64,000 nt of DNA from Pseudomonas sp. QTF5 (GTDB lineage: Bacteria > Pseudomonadota > Gammaproteobacteria > Pseudomonadales > Pseudomonadaceae): positions 1-64,000 of the forward strand of contig NZ_AZRW02000002.1 of assembly GCF_000512695.2 (NCBI RefSeq), read 5' to 3'. Under the pieces are notes generated by a model. That model was given only the letters and a program-made list of their open reading frames with translations, made no database searches and was not told the DNA's origin. Positions 56,761 through 64,000 of the stretch are shown here, in pieces (the stretch's first letter is position 1; the number at the start of each line of letters is the position of its first letter). Both the position numbers and the translations under genes were made by a program.

Positions 56761-57615
56761 ATGAATCAATCAATGTTCATCGTCTGGCGCGAAAGCGTCG
56801 AGGCGTTGCTGGTGATCGGTATTCTCCAGGCCTGGGCCAGCCAGCAAGCCCAACGTAATCGTCTGGTCAAATACCTCTGGGCGGGAGTAGTGCTGGGGTT
56901 GATGCTCTCGGGCCTGCTGGCGGTGTTGATTCTGTTTGCCGGTGAGGCCATGAGCGGGTCGGCCAGCGAATGGTTCCAGGCCGCACTCGCGCTGGTTGCC
57001 AGCCTGTTGATGGTGCAGATGGTGGGCTGGATGCATCGCCACGGGCGCACCCTCAACCACGATTTGCGACGACACGCCGATAGCCATCTGGCCCGGCAAG
57101 GTGGCGCAGGTCTGTTACTGCTGGCCATGCTCGCGATCAGCCGCGAAGGCAGCGAAACGGTGGTTTTTCTCTATGGCGCCGGTGCCCGTTTGCGAGGTCC
57201 GCAGCTCGGTTTGTTTGCCGTCGGCGGCGTATTGGGGCTGGTGCTGTCAGCGCTGACCATTACGCTGCTGCACAGCAGTCGCCGATTCATTTCATGGCAA
57301 CGATTTTTTGCCATCAGCGAAGTCATCTTGCTCATGCTCGGCGCGGCCTTGCTGGTCAGCGGCACCGAGCGAATCGGCGGCCAATTGCTCGCCCTGGATG
57401 TGCCGGACGTGGTTTACAACCTCATTGGCGAAGCGCTTTGGGACAGCAGCACGTTGCTGAGCGACAGCCATGGATTGGGTGGCTTTCTTGCAGGGTTCGC
57501 CGGTTATCGGGCAAGCCCCAGTGGCCTGACCTTGTTGGTGTGGATCGGTTATTGGCTGGCCATCGGCGGCTGGCTACGGCAACGGACTGCGGAAAACCTG
57601 CCATGCCCGACCTGA
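56761..57615 (+). CDS. ftrC: FTR1-family iron permease FtrC
   Basis: 284 residues with about seven helices. The two R-E-x-x-E iron-binding motifs of Ftr1 are present as RESVE (residues ~10-14) and REGSE (~126-130). Ferrous iron is oxidised and passed through this channel. It overlaps ftrD by 13 bp. Confidence 0.9.
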   Translation: MNQSMFIVWRESVEALLVIGILQAWASQQAQRNRLVKYLWAGVVLGLMLSGLLAVLILFAGEAMSGSASEWFQAALALVASLLMVQMVGWMHRHGRTLNHDLRRHADSHLARQGGAGLLLLAMLAISREGSETVVFLYGAGARLRGPQLGLFAVGGVLGLVLSALTITLLHSSRRFISWQRFFAISEVILLMLGAALLVSGTERIGGQLLALDVPDVVYNLIGEALWDSSTLLSDSHGLGGFLAGFAGYRASPSGLTLLVWIGYWLAIGGWLRQRTAENLPCPT

Positions 57616-58982
57616 GCCGACGCGATCGATGGCTCCAACGACTGGGCAACGGGATGCGTCGCCATGCGCCCGTCATCCGTGCGGTGCAGTGGGCTGTTGT
57701 AGTGTTTTACGCGGTGCTGTTGGTGACCCCGGCGCTGTTGCCACTGCCGGACAGCCAGGCACGGATACTCGACAACCTGACTTTGCTCGCGCAGTTTTTA
57801 TTCTGGGGGATCTGGTGGCCGTTCGTATTGCTGTCGATGGTGTTCTTCGGCCGACTCTGGTGCGGCGTTCTGTGCCCGGAAGGTTCGCTCAGCGAATGGG
57901 CCAGCCATTACGGTAAAGGCCTGGGTGTGCCGCGCTGGTTGCGCTGGGGCGGCTGGCCTACATTGGCGTTCTGCCTGACGACCCTCTACGGCCAGTTGAT
58001 CAGCGTCTATGACTACGCCCAGGCCGCGCTGTTGATTCTGGGCGGTTCAACCGTCGCAGCGGTCATCGTCGGGTTGTTGTTCGCCCGGGGCAAGCGGGTC
58101 TGGTGCCGTTACCTGTGCCCGGTCAGCGGCGTCTTCGCCCTGCTCGCAAGGCTGGCCCCTGTGCACTTTCAGGTCGATGAACAACGTTGGCTAGAAAACG
58201 CCGCACCACGCCTGCCGCCGCCCAACTGCGCTCCCCTGCTCGATATCCGCCGCCTGCAAGGCGCCAGTGATTGCCACGCCTGCGGACGCTGCAGCGGGCA
58301 ACGCGGTGCCGTTCAGCTGATCGCCCGCTCCAGCAATCAGGAGATTCTTCACGCGACGGCGCAGACGCTATCCCCTTGGGACGCACGCTTGCTGCTGTTC
58401 GGCGTGATCGGCTTGGCCATGGGCGCATTTCAGTGGACGGTCAGCCCATGGTTTATCACCCTCAAACAAAACCTGGCCCAGTGGCTGGTGGAACACAATC
58501 AGCTCTGGGCCTTACGGGACAACGCCCCCTGGTGGTTGCTAACCCATTACCCGCAACTCAACGACAGCTTCAGTTGGCTCGACGGCTTCAGCATCGTCGC
58601 TTACTTGAGTTTAAGTTCAATCGTGCTCGGCACAGCGTTGATGCTGCTCCTGCGACTGACGGCCCGACTGGCGCGAGATCGCGCACTGTATTGGCCTCTG
58701 GCGCTGACACTCACGCCCCTGGGGGGTGCCGGACTGTTTCTCGGGCTGTCGGCCACCACCGTCAAATTACTGCGTTATGAAGGTCTGCTGCTGGAGTGGG
58801 TACAACCGGCCAGGGCCTGTCTGTTATTGGCCGCGATGGGCTGGAGCCTGCTACTGGGTTGGAAACGGCTGAGTCGCGAAAATCTTTCCCGGGTGCGACG
58901 CGGGTCTGCCATTGCTTGCCTGCTACTGGCCGAAGGCATGGTGGGATTTGGCTGGTGGTTGCAATTCTGGGGCTGGGCTTGA
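57603..58982 (+). CDS. ftrD: Membrane polyferredoxin FtrD
   Basis: 459 residues with about nine helices and ferredoxin-like Cys motifs: CGVLCPEG (~85), CRYLCPVSG (~170) and CHACGRC (~225) with a further Cys in NCAPLL. NapH/CcoG-like N-terminal half. It supplies or removes electrons for iron reduction-oxidation coupling to FtrC. The long reading frame from 57294 is not real upstream; the ATG at 57603 matches the family. Last gene of the operon. Confidence 0.88.
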   Translation: MPDLSRRDRWLQRLGNGMRRHAPVIRAVQWAVVVFYAVLLVTPALLPLPDSQARILDNLTLLAQFLFWGIWWPFVLLSMVFFGRLWCGVLCPEGSLSEWASHYGKGLGVPRWLRWGGWPTLAFCLTTLYGQLISVYDYAQAALLILGGSTVAAVIVGLLFARGKRVWCRYLCPVSGVFALLARLAPVHFQVDEQRWLENAAPRLPPPNCAPLLDIRRLQGASDCHACGRCSGQRGAVQLIARSSNQEILHATAQTLSPWDARLLLFGVIGLAMGAFQWTVSPWFITLKQNLAQWLVEHNQLWALRDNAPWWLLTHYPQLNDSFSWLDGFSIVAYLSLSSIVLGTALMLLLRLTARLARDRALYWPLALTLTPLGGAGLFLGLSATTVKLLRYEGLLLEWVQPARACLLLAAMGWSLLLGWKRLSRENLSRVRRGSAIACLLLAEGMVGFGWWLQFWGWA

Positions 58983-58998
58983 GTTCTCCCACCCCCCG

Positions 58999-59694
58999 TT
59001 ACCCCCGCAACACGAAGGCTGGAAACAACTCGCGCATGGCCTCCCACAACTCTGGTTGCAACGCTTGAGCCGAAACGCTTGGCAGCATTGGATCGAACAT
59101 CCGCTCGGTGCGAACCAGTTGCACGGCGAAGCGTTTGACGCCGAGTGCATTCAAGCGTTTGGCCAGGATCAGCAGACGCGCCGGTTCGAACAGATGCCAA
59201 TGCACGGTGGTGCGACATTCGTAGTCGACACCACTGGCCAGCAGATGCTCGAGGCTGCGCCAATTGGCAGTCCCACTGCCCTCGACCCGAGTGATGGCCT
59301 CGCAATCTTCAGGCAACGCCTTGACGTCGAAACCGACCCAATCCGCCCCGGTCAATGCCTTGGCGAACGCGGCCGGCTTGATCCCGGCGCTGTGCAAGCC
59401 GATGCGAAATCCCATGTCCCGCACTTCGTCCATGGCGCCGAGCAAGCCGTCCTGCAGGGTCGGCTCACCGCCGCTGAACACCACAGCATCGAGCAAGTCC
59501 TGACGACGTTGCAGAAACGCCAACACCCGCCGCCAATCCACTTCCTCACTGCCACGAGGGGGAATCAGCTGCGGGTTATGACAATAACGACAACGCCAGG
59601 CGCAACCCTGGCAAAACAGCACGCAGGCGAGCTGTCCCGGATAGTCGATAGTGGTCAGGGGCACCATGCCCCCGACCCGAAGCATTCGACTCAT
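58999..59694 (-). CDS. nrdG: Anaerobic RNR-activating radical SAM enzyme NrdG
   Basis: 231 residues. The radical SAM cysteines CAWRCRYC (C-x3-C-x2-C) bind a 4Fe-4S cluster and SAM to generate the glycyl radical of class III RNR; FSGGEPTLQ is the GGE SAM motif. Its ATG overlaps the stop of the glycyl-radical gene by ATGA. Confidence 0.93.
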   Translation of the reverse strand: MSRMLRVGGMVPLTTIDYPGQLACVLFCQGCAWRCRYCHNPQLIPPRGSEEVDWRRVLAFLQRRQDLLDAVVFSGGEPTLQDGLLGAMDEVRDMGFRIGLHSAGIKPAAFAKALTGADWVGFDVKALPEDCEAITRVEGSGTANWRSLEHLLASGVDYECRTTVHWHLFEPARLLILAKRLNALGVKRFAVQLVRTERMFDPMLPSVSAQALQPELWEAMRELFPAFVLRG

Positions 59695-59858
59695 TGGCGC
59701 CCGGCCAGTGCCGCGCTTTCAGTGAAGTGCATCCGCTCACGGTGCTCCGACTGTTTACCCGGATTGAACGCCGACACAGGACGGTGATAGCCCATCACCC
59801 GGGTCCAGACTTCGCAGCGTTGACGTTGAGCCTGGGGCAGTGTTTGCGATGCAGTCAT
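59691..59858 (-). CDS. nrdD: Stand-alone glycyl-radical domain of class III RNR
   Basis: 55 residues: a short lead, then RCEVWTRVMGYHRPVSAFN, GKQSEH. RVMGY matches the RVCGY glycyl-radical site at the C-terminus of full-length NrdD, and GKQxEhxxR is its usual following sequence. AAGGAA lies 8 nt before the ATG, 32 bp after the stop of the large NrdD gene. It would dock on the large subunit and carry the Gly radical that NrdG forms, in the manner of YfiD/GrcA for pyruvate formate-lyase. Confidence 0.8.
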   Translation of the reverse strand: MTASQTLPQAQRQRCEVWTRVMGYHRPVSAFNPGKQSEHRERMHFTESAALAGRQ

Positions 59859-59890
59859 GGTGAAGTTCCTTGCGGTTGAGTGGATCGAAA

Positions 59891-61906
59891 TCAATGAACA
59901 GCGGCGGCTTTCTGCTCTTGTAGCAGCAGAACCTCGTCGCATTTGGGGCAGAACTCATGCTCGCCATCGAGGTAGCCGTGCACCGGGCAGATGGAGAACG
60001 TCGGGGTCACGGTCAGGTACGGCAGGCGGAAGCGGCCAAGGGCTTTTCGTACCAGTTGCTTGCAGGCCTCGGTCGAGGAAATTCGCTCGGCCATGTACAA
60101 GTGCAGGACCGTGCCGCCGGTGTATTTACATTGCAGTTCGTCTTGAAGTTCCAGCGCCTCGAAGGGGTCTTCGGTGTAGCCCACGGGCAGTTGCGAGGAG
60201 TTGGTGTAATACGGCGCTTGTGCACTGCCCGCCTGGAGAATGTCCGGATAGCGCTTGAGGTCTTCCTTGGCGAAGCGGTAGGTGGTGCCCTCCGCCGGTG
60301 TTGCTTCCAGGTTGTAGAGATGACCGGTTTCTTCCTGAAAGCGCAGCAATGTGGCGCGCACATGGTCCAGCAGATTCAGGGCAAACTGCCGACCATGTTC
60401 GGTGTGCATGCCCTCCTCGTCGCCAGTGAAATTGCGCAGCATTTCATGCAAGCCGTTGAGGCCGATGGTGGAAAAATGGTTGCGCAAGGTGCCCAGGTAA
60501 CGCTTGGTGTAAGGGTACAAACCGGCATCCATGTGGTGCTGAATGACCTTGCGCTTGACCTCCAGGCTCTCCATTGCCAGTTCCATCAGCGTGTCCAGGC
60601 GCTGCAACAAACCACTGGTGTTGCCCTTGAACACATAGCCCAGACGCGCGCAGTTGATCGTCACCACACCGAGTGATCCGGTCTGCTCCGCCGAGCCGAA
60701 CAAACCGCCGCCACGTTTGAGCAACTCGCGGACATCGAGCTGCAACCGGCAGCACATCGAACGCACCTGATTGGGTTGCAGATCCGAATTGAGGAAGTTC
60801 TGGAAGTACGGCAGGCCGTAACGCGCCGTCATCTCGAACAGACGGTCGGCGTTTTCACTGTCCCACGGAAAGTCATGGGTGATGTTGTAGGTCGGGATTG
60901 GAAAGGTGAACACTCGCCCTTTCGCATCGCCAGCCTGCATCACCTCGATGTACGCGCGGTTGAGCAGGTCCATTTCGACTTGCAGGTCGCCATAGGCAAA
61001 CGGCATTTCCTCCCCGCCGATGACGGGTATCTGCTCACGCAAATCCTGCGGGCAAACCCAGTCGAAGGTCAGGTTGGTGAATGGCGTCTGAGTGCCCCAG
61101 CGTGACGGCACATTGAGGTTGTAGATGAACTCCTGGATCGCCTGGCGCACCTCTTGATAACTCAGCTGGCCCTTGCGCACATAGGGTGCCAGGTAGGTGT
61201 CGAACGAGCTGAATGCCTGAGCACCGGCCCATTCGTTTTGCAGGGTGCCGAGGAAATTCACCATTTGCCCCAGCGCGCTGCTCAAGTGCTTTGGCGGACC
61301 GGCTTCGACACGCCCCGGCACACCGTTGAGCCCCTCGTGCAACAGGGTGCGCAGCGACCACCCGGCGCAGTAGCCGGCGAGCATGTCCAGGTCGTGTACA
61401 TGCAAATCCGCCTCGCGGTGGGCCTGGCCGATGGCCTCGCTGTACACCTCGTCCAGCCAGTAGTTGGCGGTGACCTTGCCCGACACGTTCAACACCAGCC
61501 CACCCAGGGAATAGCCCTGATTGGCGTTGGCCTGTACTCGCCAGTCTTCACGGTCCAGGTACTCGTTCATTGAGGTCGCCACTTCGACCATGGTCCGGCG
61601 ATCACGGCGCAAACGCCCGTGTTGTTCGCGGTAGACGATGTAGGCGCGCATGGCGAAGAAAAAACCGGCGTCCATCAACACCCGTTCAACACGATCCTGG
61701 ATCTGCTCGACATGCAGCCTTGGCAGTCCGTCCAGCCGAGCGAGTACCGCCTGAAGCAAACCTTCAACCTCAACCTCGGCGTACTCCCCGGTTGCCTTGC
61801 CGGCGGCGATCAACGCCTGACGGATCTTGTCCGCATCAAAGGCGACCAGACTGCCATCGCGCTTGTGCAAGCGGTTACATCCTACTGAGATCAGCGTGCT
61901 CTGCAT
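59891..61906 (-). CDS. nrdD: Class III ribonucleotide reductase large polypeptide NrdD
   Basis: 671 residues. ATP-cone domain (KRDGSLVAFDADKIRQALI), then the NrdD catalytic barrel, with RSMCCRLQLDVREL and NCARLGYVFKG. A C-terminal zinc site is present as CPVHGY and FCPKCDE. It stops right after that site, so the glycyl-radical segment is missing and is coded by the next small gene. Start at 61906 has GGAGG upstream. It reduces NTPs to dNTPs without oxygen. Confidence 0.92.
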   Translation of the reverse strand: MQSTLISVGCNRLHKRDGSLVAFDADKIRQALIAAGKATGEYAEVEVEGLLQAVLARLDGLPRLHVEQIQDRVERVLMDAGFFFAMRAYIVYREQHGRLRRDRRTMVEVATSMNEYLDREDWRVQANANQGYSLGGLVLNVSGKVTANYWLDEVYSEAIGQAHREADLHVHDLDMLAGYCAGWSLRTLLHEGLNGVPGRVEAGPPKHLSSALGQMVNFLGTLQNEWAGAQAFSSFDTYLAPYVRKGQLSYQEVRQAIQEFIYNLNVPSRWGTQTPFTNLTFDWVCPQDLREQIPVIGGEEMPFAYGDLQVEMDLLNRAYIEVMQAGDAKGRVFTFPIPTYNITHDFPWDSENADRLFEMTARYGLPYFQNFLNSDLQPNQVRSMCCRLQLDVRELLKRGGGLFGSAEQTGSLGVVTINCARLGYVFKGNTSGLLQRLDTLMELAMESLEVKRKVIQHHMDAGLYPYTKRYLGTLRNHFSTIGLNGLHEMLRNFTGDEEGMHTEHGRQFALNLLDHVRATLLRFQEETGHLYNLEATPAEGTTYRFAKEDLKRYPDILQAGSAQAPYYTNSSQLPVGYTEDPFEALELQDELQCKYTGGTVLHLYMAERISSTEACKQLVRKALGRFRLPYLTVTPTFSICPVHGYLDGEHEFCPKCDEVLLLQEQKAAAVH

Positions 61907-61992
61907 TCGGCCTCCAGATACTACATATAGATGTTTATAGACAAACAAACACAACATGCAGTGAAGACTACGGACAAAGGACTGATCTGCAA

Positions 61993-62006
61993 TTGATCGA
62001 TATCAA
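61993..62006 (-). promoter_or_regulatory. Anr/FNR box for nrdD
   Basis: TTGATCGATATCAA is a perfect TTGAT-N4-ATCAA site, centred ~94 bp before the nrdD start, so the operon is likely induced without oxygen. Confidence 0.85.
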
Positions 62007-62051
62007 GATTTGCCGGTGAAAAACCGCCCGATGACGGCAAAAGAAAATCCA

Positions 62052-62143
62052 ATGTGGGAGCGGGCTTGCTCGCGAAGGCGGAGTGTCAGTCGACATTAAT
62101 TTAGACTGACACTCCGCCTTCGCGAGCAAGCCTGCTCCCACAT
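62052..62143. repeat. REP pair (REPIN)
   Basis: Inverted GTGGGAGCGGGCTTGCTCGC arms between nrdD and moaA, one of the cleanest copies. Confidence 0.9.
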
Positions 62144-62178
62144 TAGGTTTCCGGTGTTTTATGAACCGTGCAGGTAAT

Positions 62179-63171
62179 TCAACCACCGCTCATGTTCATG
62201 AACCGCACAATCTGCACCTCCCCTTCCGGACTGAAATCGTGGCGCAACGGCTTACCGCGCAAGGCCTTCTGCACCGCATTGATCACGGGCTGATCATCCA
62301 GCGGATAACGCCGCAACAATCCTCTTAAATCCAGCGCGTCCTCCTGCCCCAGACAAAGCAACAGCTTCCCTTCAACAGTCATCCGCACCCGATTACAGCT
62401 GCCACAGAAATTGTGACTGTTGGGTGAAATGAAACCGATCCGGGTGTCGGGATGGCGTTCCAGACGAACGTAGCGCGCCGGTCCGCCGCTGTTTTCAGTG
62501 CTGTCGAGTAACCGGTGACTATTGGCGATCAGTGCCCGTACCTCGTCGCTGGAACAAAACGATTCGCCCCGGGAACGCCCGACATCGCCCAAGGGCATTT
62601 CTTCGATGAAACTGATATCGATGCGCTGATCGATGGCGTATTGCACCAATGCCGGGACTTCATCGAAGTTGCGCCCTTTCATCACCACGCAGTTGAGTTT
62701 GATCCGTTCAAACCCCGCGTCCCGCGCCGCTTCGATGCCGTTGAGCACCTGATCGAGATCGCCGATGCGGGTGATCGCGCGAAATTTCTGCCCGTCCAGG
62801 CTATCGAGGCTGATGTTCATTCGCTTGACCCCCGCCTCCGCCAATGGCCGGGCCAGGCGGCTCAGTTGCGAGCCGTTGCTGGTCATCACCAGTTCACGCA
62901 AACCGGGCAGCGCGGCGATGTTGCGGCACAGTTCGACAATGCCCGGACGAATCAGCGGCTCGCCGCCGGTGAGGCGAATTTTGCGTACGCCCAACCCGAC
63001 GAACAGCGTTGCCAGACGCTGCAACTCTTCCAGCGTGAGGACCTGCTGACGCGGCAGGAAGGTCATGTTTTTCGCCATGCAATACACACAGCGAAAATCA
63101 CACCGGTCCGTCACCGACATCCGCAGATAATCGATCTGCCGCCCAAAACCATCCTGCATCACAGCGTTCAT
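62179..63171 (-). CDS. moaA: GTP 3',8-cyclase MoaA
   Basis: 330 residues. Radical SAM motif CDFRCVYC (C-x3-C-x2-C) with the TDRCD lead; RLTGGEPL; and the C-terminal second cluster [18 protein letters not shown]. It makes the first intermediate of molybdenum cofactor. The ATG at 63171 is chosen; an ATG 9 codons upstream is possible and would overlap the next gene. Placed after a parvulin-type gene, as in Pseudomonas nar loci, where nitrate reductase needs this cofactor. Confidence 0.93.
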   Translation of the reverse strand: MNAVMQDGFGRQIDYLRMSVTDRCDFRCVYCMAKNMTFLPRQQVLTLEELQRLATLFVGLGVRKIRLTGGEPLIRPGIVELCRNIAALPGLRELVMTSNGSQLSRLARPLAEAGVKRMNISLDSLDGQKFRAITRIGDLDQVLNGIEAARDAGFERIKLNCVVMKGRNFDEVPALVQYAIDQRIDISFIEEMPLGDVGRSRGESFCSSDEVRALIANSHRLLDSTENSGGPARYVRLERHPDTRIGFISPNSHNFCGSCNRVRMTVEGKLLLCLGQEDALDLRGLLRRYPLDDQPVINAVQKALRGKPLRHDFSPEGEVQIVRFMNMSGG

Positions 63172-63194
63172 CACATCTCCCGGTTTGCCATGGG

Positions 63195-64000
63195 TCACTG
63201 CACCAGCGGTGAATCGGCGCCCTGTAAGTGGATGCCCCGAATATCCGCCGCACCGATCAGGGTTTGCAGGTACTGCACCAGGGCTTTTTGCCAGACGCCT
63301 TGCTGCAACTGCGTGCGAATCGCCGTCGACACCACTTCATAGGGCAACGGCATGCCTTCGATCCGCTGATCGACACTGACCACATGCCAGCCGTAGCGAC
63401 TTTCCAGCGGTTTGCTGGCCAGGCCCGGCGCCAGGGTGAACAGCTGACGTTCCAGTTCGGGCACGGTCTGGCCCTTGCTGATTTGCCCCAGAGAACCGCC
63501 CTGAGCCTTCGACGGACAGGCCGAATACTTCACGGCCAGCTCAGCGAAACTGCCGGGAAAGTCTTCCAGACGTTGCAGCAGAACTTCCGCCTGATCATGC
63601 GCAACGGCACGCGCCTCGACATCATCCGGCGCACATTCGAGCAGGATGTGCCGTACCGCCAGCAACGGCGCGCTGTGAAAGCGTCCGCGATTGTTTTCGT
63701 AGTAGCGCAGACTGGTTTCCTCGTCGCACTGAGGCACTTGCACCTCCCGCTCGAGCAACAAGCGAGTGGCCGCTTCTTCTTCGTTCTCGCCGGCGCCGAT
63801 CTCCAGCGACAGGCCGAGTTCGGCAATGCGCTGCTGCAACAACTCGCGGATCACCAATGCTCTCGCGGCCAGGTACACCGCTTCCTCGCGGCTCTCGGCC
63901 GGATGATATTGCAGCTCCTGAGCCATTGCCTCCGGGGTGATCGACACCTCGTTGACGCTGATGATGGGCCACTCCTGCTCGCTGCTGGCGATCAACTGCG
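63195..64000 (-). CDS. Parvulin-type peptidyl-prolyl isomerase, 5' end beyond window
   Basis: At least 266 residues, open at the right edge; the real start codon is probably beyond it. The C-terminal PPIC rotamase domain has [47 protein letters not shown] and [13 protein letters not shown]. The N-terminal helical part resembles NifM. In Pseudomonas nar operons this gene follows narI and precedes moaA; narGHJI would be just outside the window. It may help mature nitrate reductase. Confidence 0.85.
   Translation of the reverse strand, partial: QLIASSEQEWPIISVNEVSITPEAMAQELQYHPAESREEAVYLAARALVIRELLQQRIAELGLSLEIGAGENEEEAATRLLLEREVQVPQCDEETSLRYYENNRGRFHSAPLLAVRHILLECAPDDVEARAVAHDQAEVLLQRLEDFPGSFAELAVKYSACPSKAQGGSLGQISKGQTVPELERQLFTLAPGLASKPLESRYGWHVVSVDQRIEGMPLPYEVVSTAIRTQLQQGVWQKALVQYLQTLIGAADIRGIHLQGADSPLVQ

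Noticed and set aside
59859..59890. Frameshift between large NrdD and the glycyl-radical segment
   Set aside because: The small gene has its own AAGGAA site and ATG and is coupled to nrdG, so a designed split is more likely than a sequencing error.

Overview
The window reads as a chromosomal segment of a fluorescent-group Pseudomonas. The evidence is the high-GC codon use of most genes, many REP palindromes built on the Pseudomonas core GAGCGGGCTTGCTCGCGAA, Pseudomonas-typical families (DUF6124, FtrABCD, AlkC with an Ig-like tail), and the end of a nar-moaA-type denitrification locus. No rRNA, tRNA, CRISPR array or intact transposase was seen.

Layout. 0.1-1.8 kb: DNA glycosylase AlkC and a cytochrome b561, convergent. 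1.9-8.3 kb: a tightly coupled seven-gene operon of a thermostable-hemolysin-family protein, an AMP-forming ligase, a haem-oxygenase-like diiron oxidase, an SDR, a secreted TPR protein and a two-component system. It looks like a small self-regulated biosynthetic locus whose product I cannot name. 8.4-17.2 kb: DUF6124 with a structured leader, a LysR/GMC oxidoreductase/MHS transporter group, and topoisomerase III. 17.3-29.6 kb: GNAT, the cyanate locus cynR-cynS-cynT, a ProA-like dehydrogenase, glutaminase, and membrane and hydrolase genes.

29.7-34.1 kb is accessory DNA. It holds an XRE-cupin regulator with a coupled 53-codon gene, a low-GC cytochrome c gene between 15-bp direct repeats, a 231-bp inverted-repeat-ended element, a protein that is 42 percent methionine, and a pseudogene fragment. 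34.2-45.1 kb: a TonB siderophore receptor with a Fur box, an Lrp/LysE/broad-specificity racemase module, and an amidase with a polar amino-acid ABC transporter and an AraC-type regulator.

45.3-55.5 kb is a sugar module: LamB-type porin, Pgi, a LacI repressor with two perfect operators, an Frc-type ABC transporter, an FrcK-like kinase and a fructokinase. Together they would carry a sugar such as fructose from the outer membrane to fructose-6-P/glucose-6-P. The middle of the block is visibly more AT-rich than the fructokinase that follows.

55.8-64 kb holds Fur-box-linked ferrous iron uptake (ftrABCD) and anaerobic metabolism: a class III ribonucleotide reductase whose glycyl-radical domain is a separate 55-residue gene, NrdG, a perfect Anr/FNR box, MoaA, and a parvulin-type isomerase cut by the window edge.
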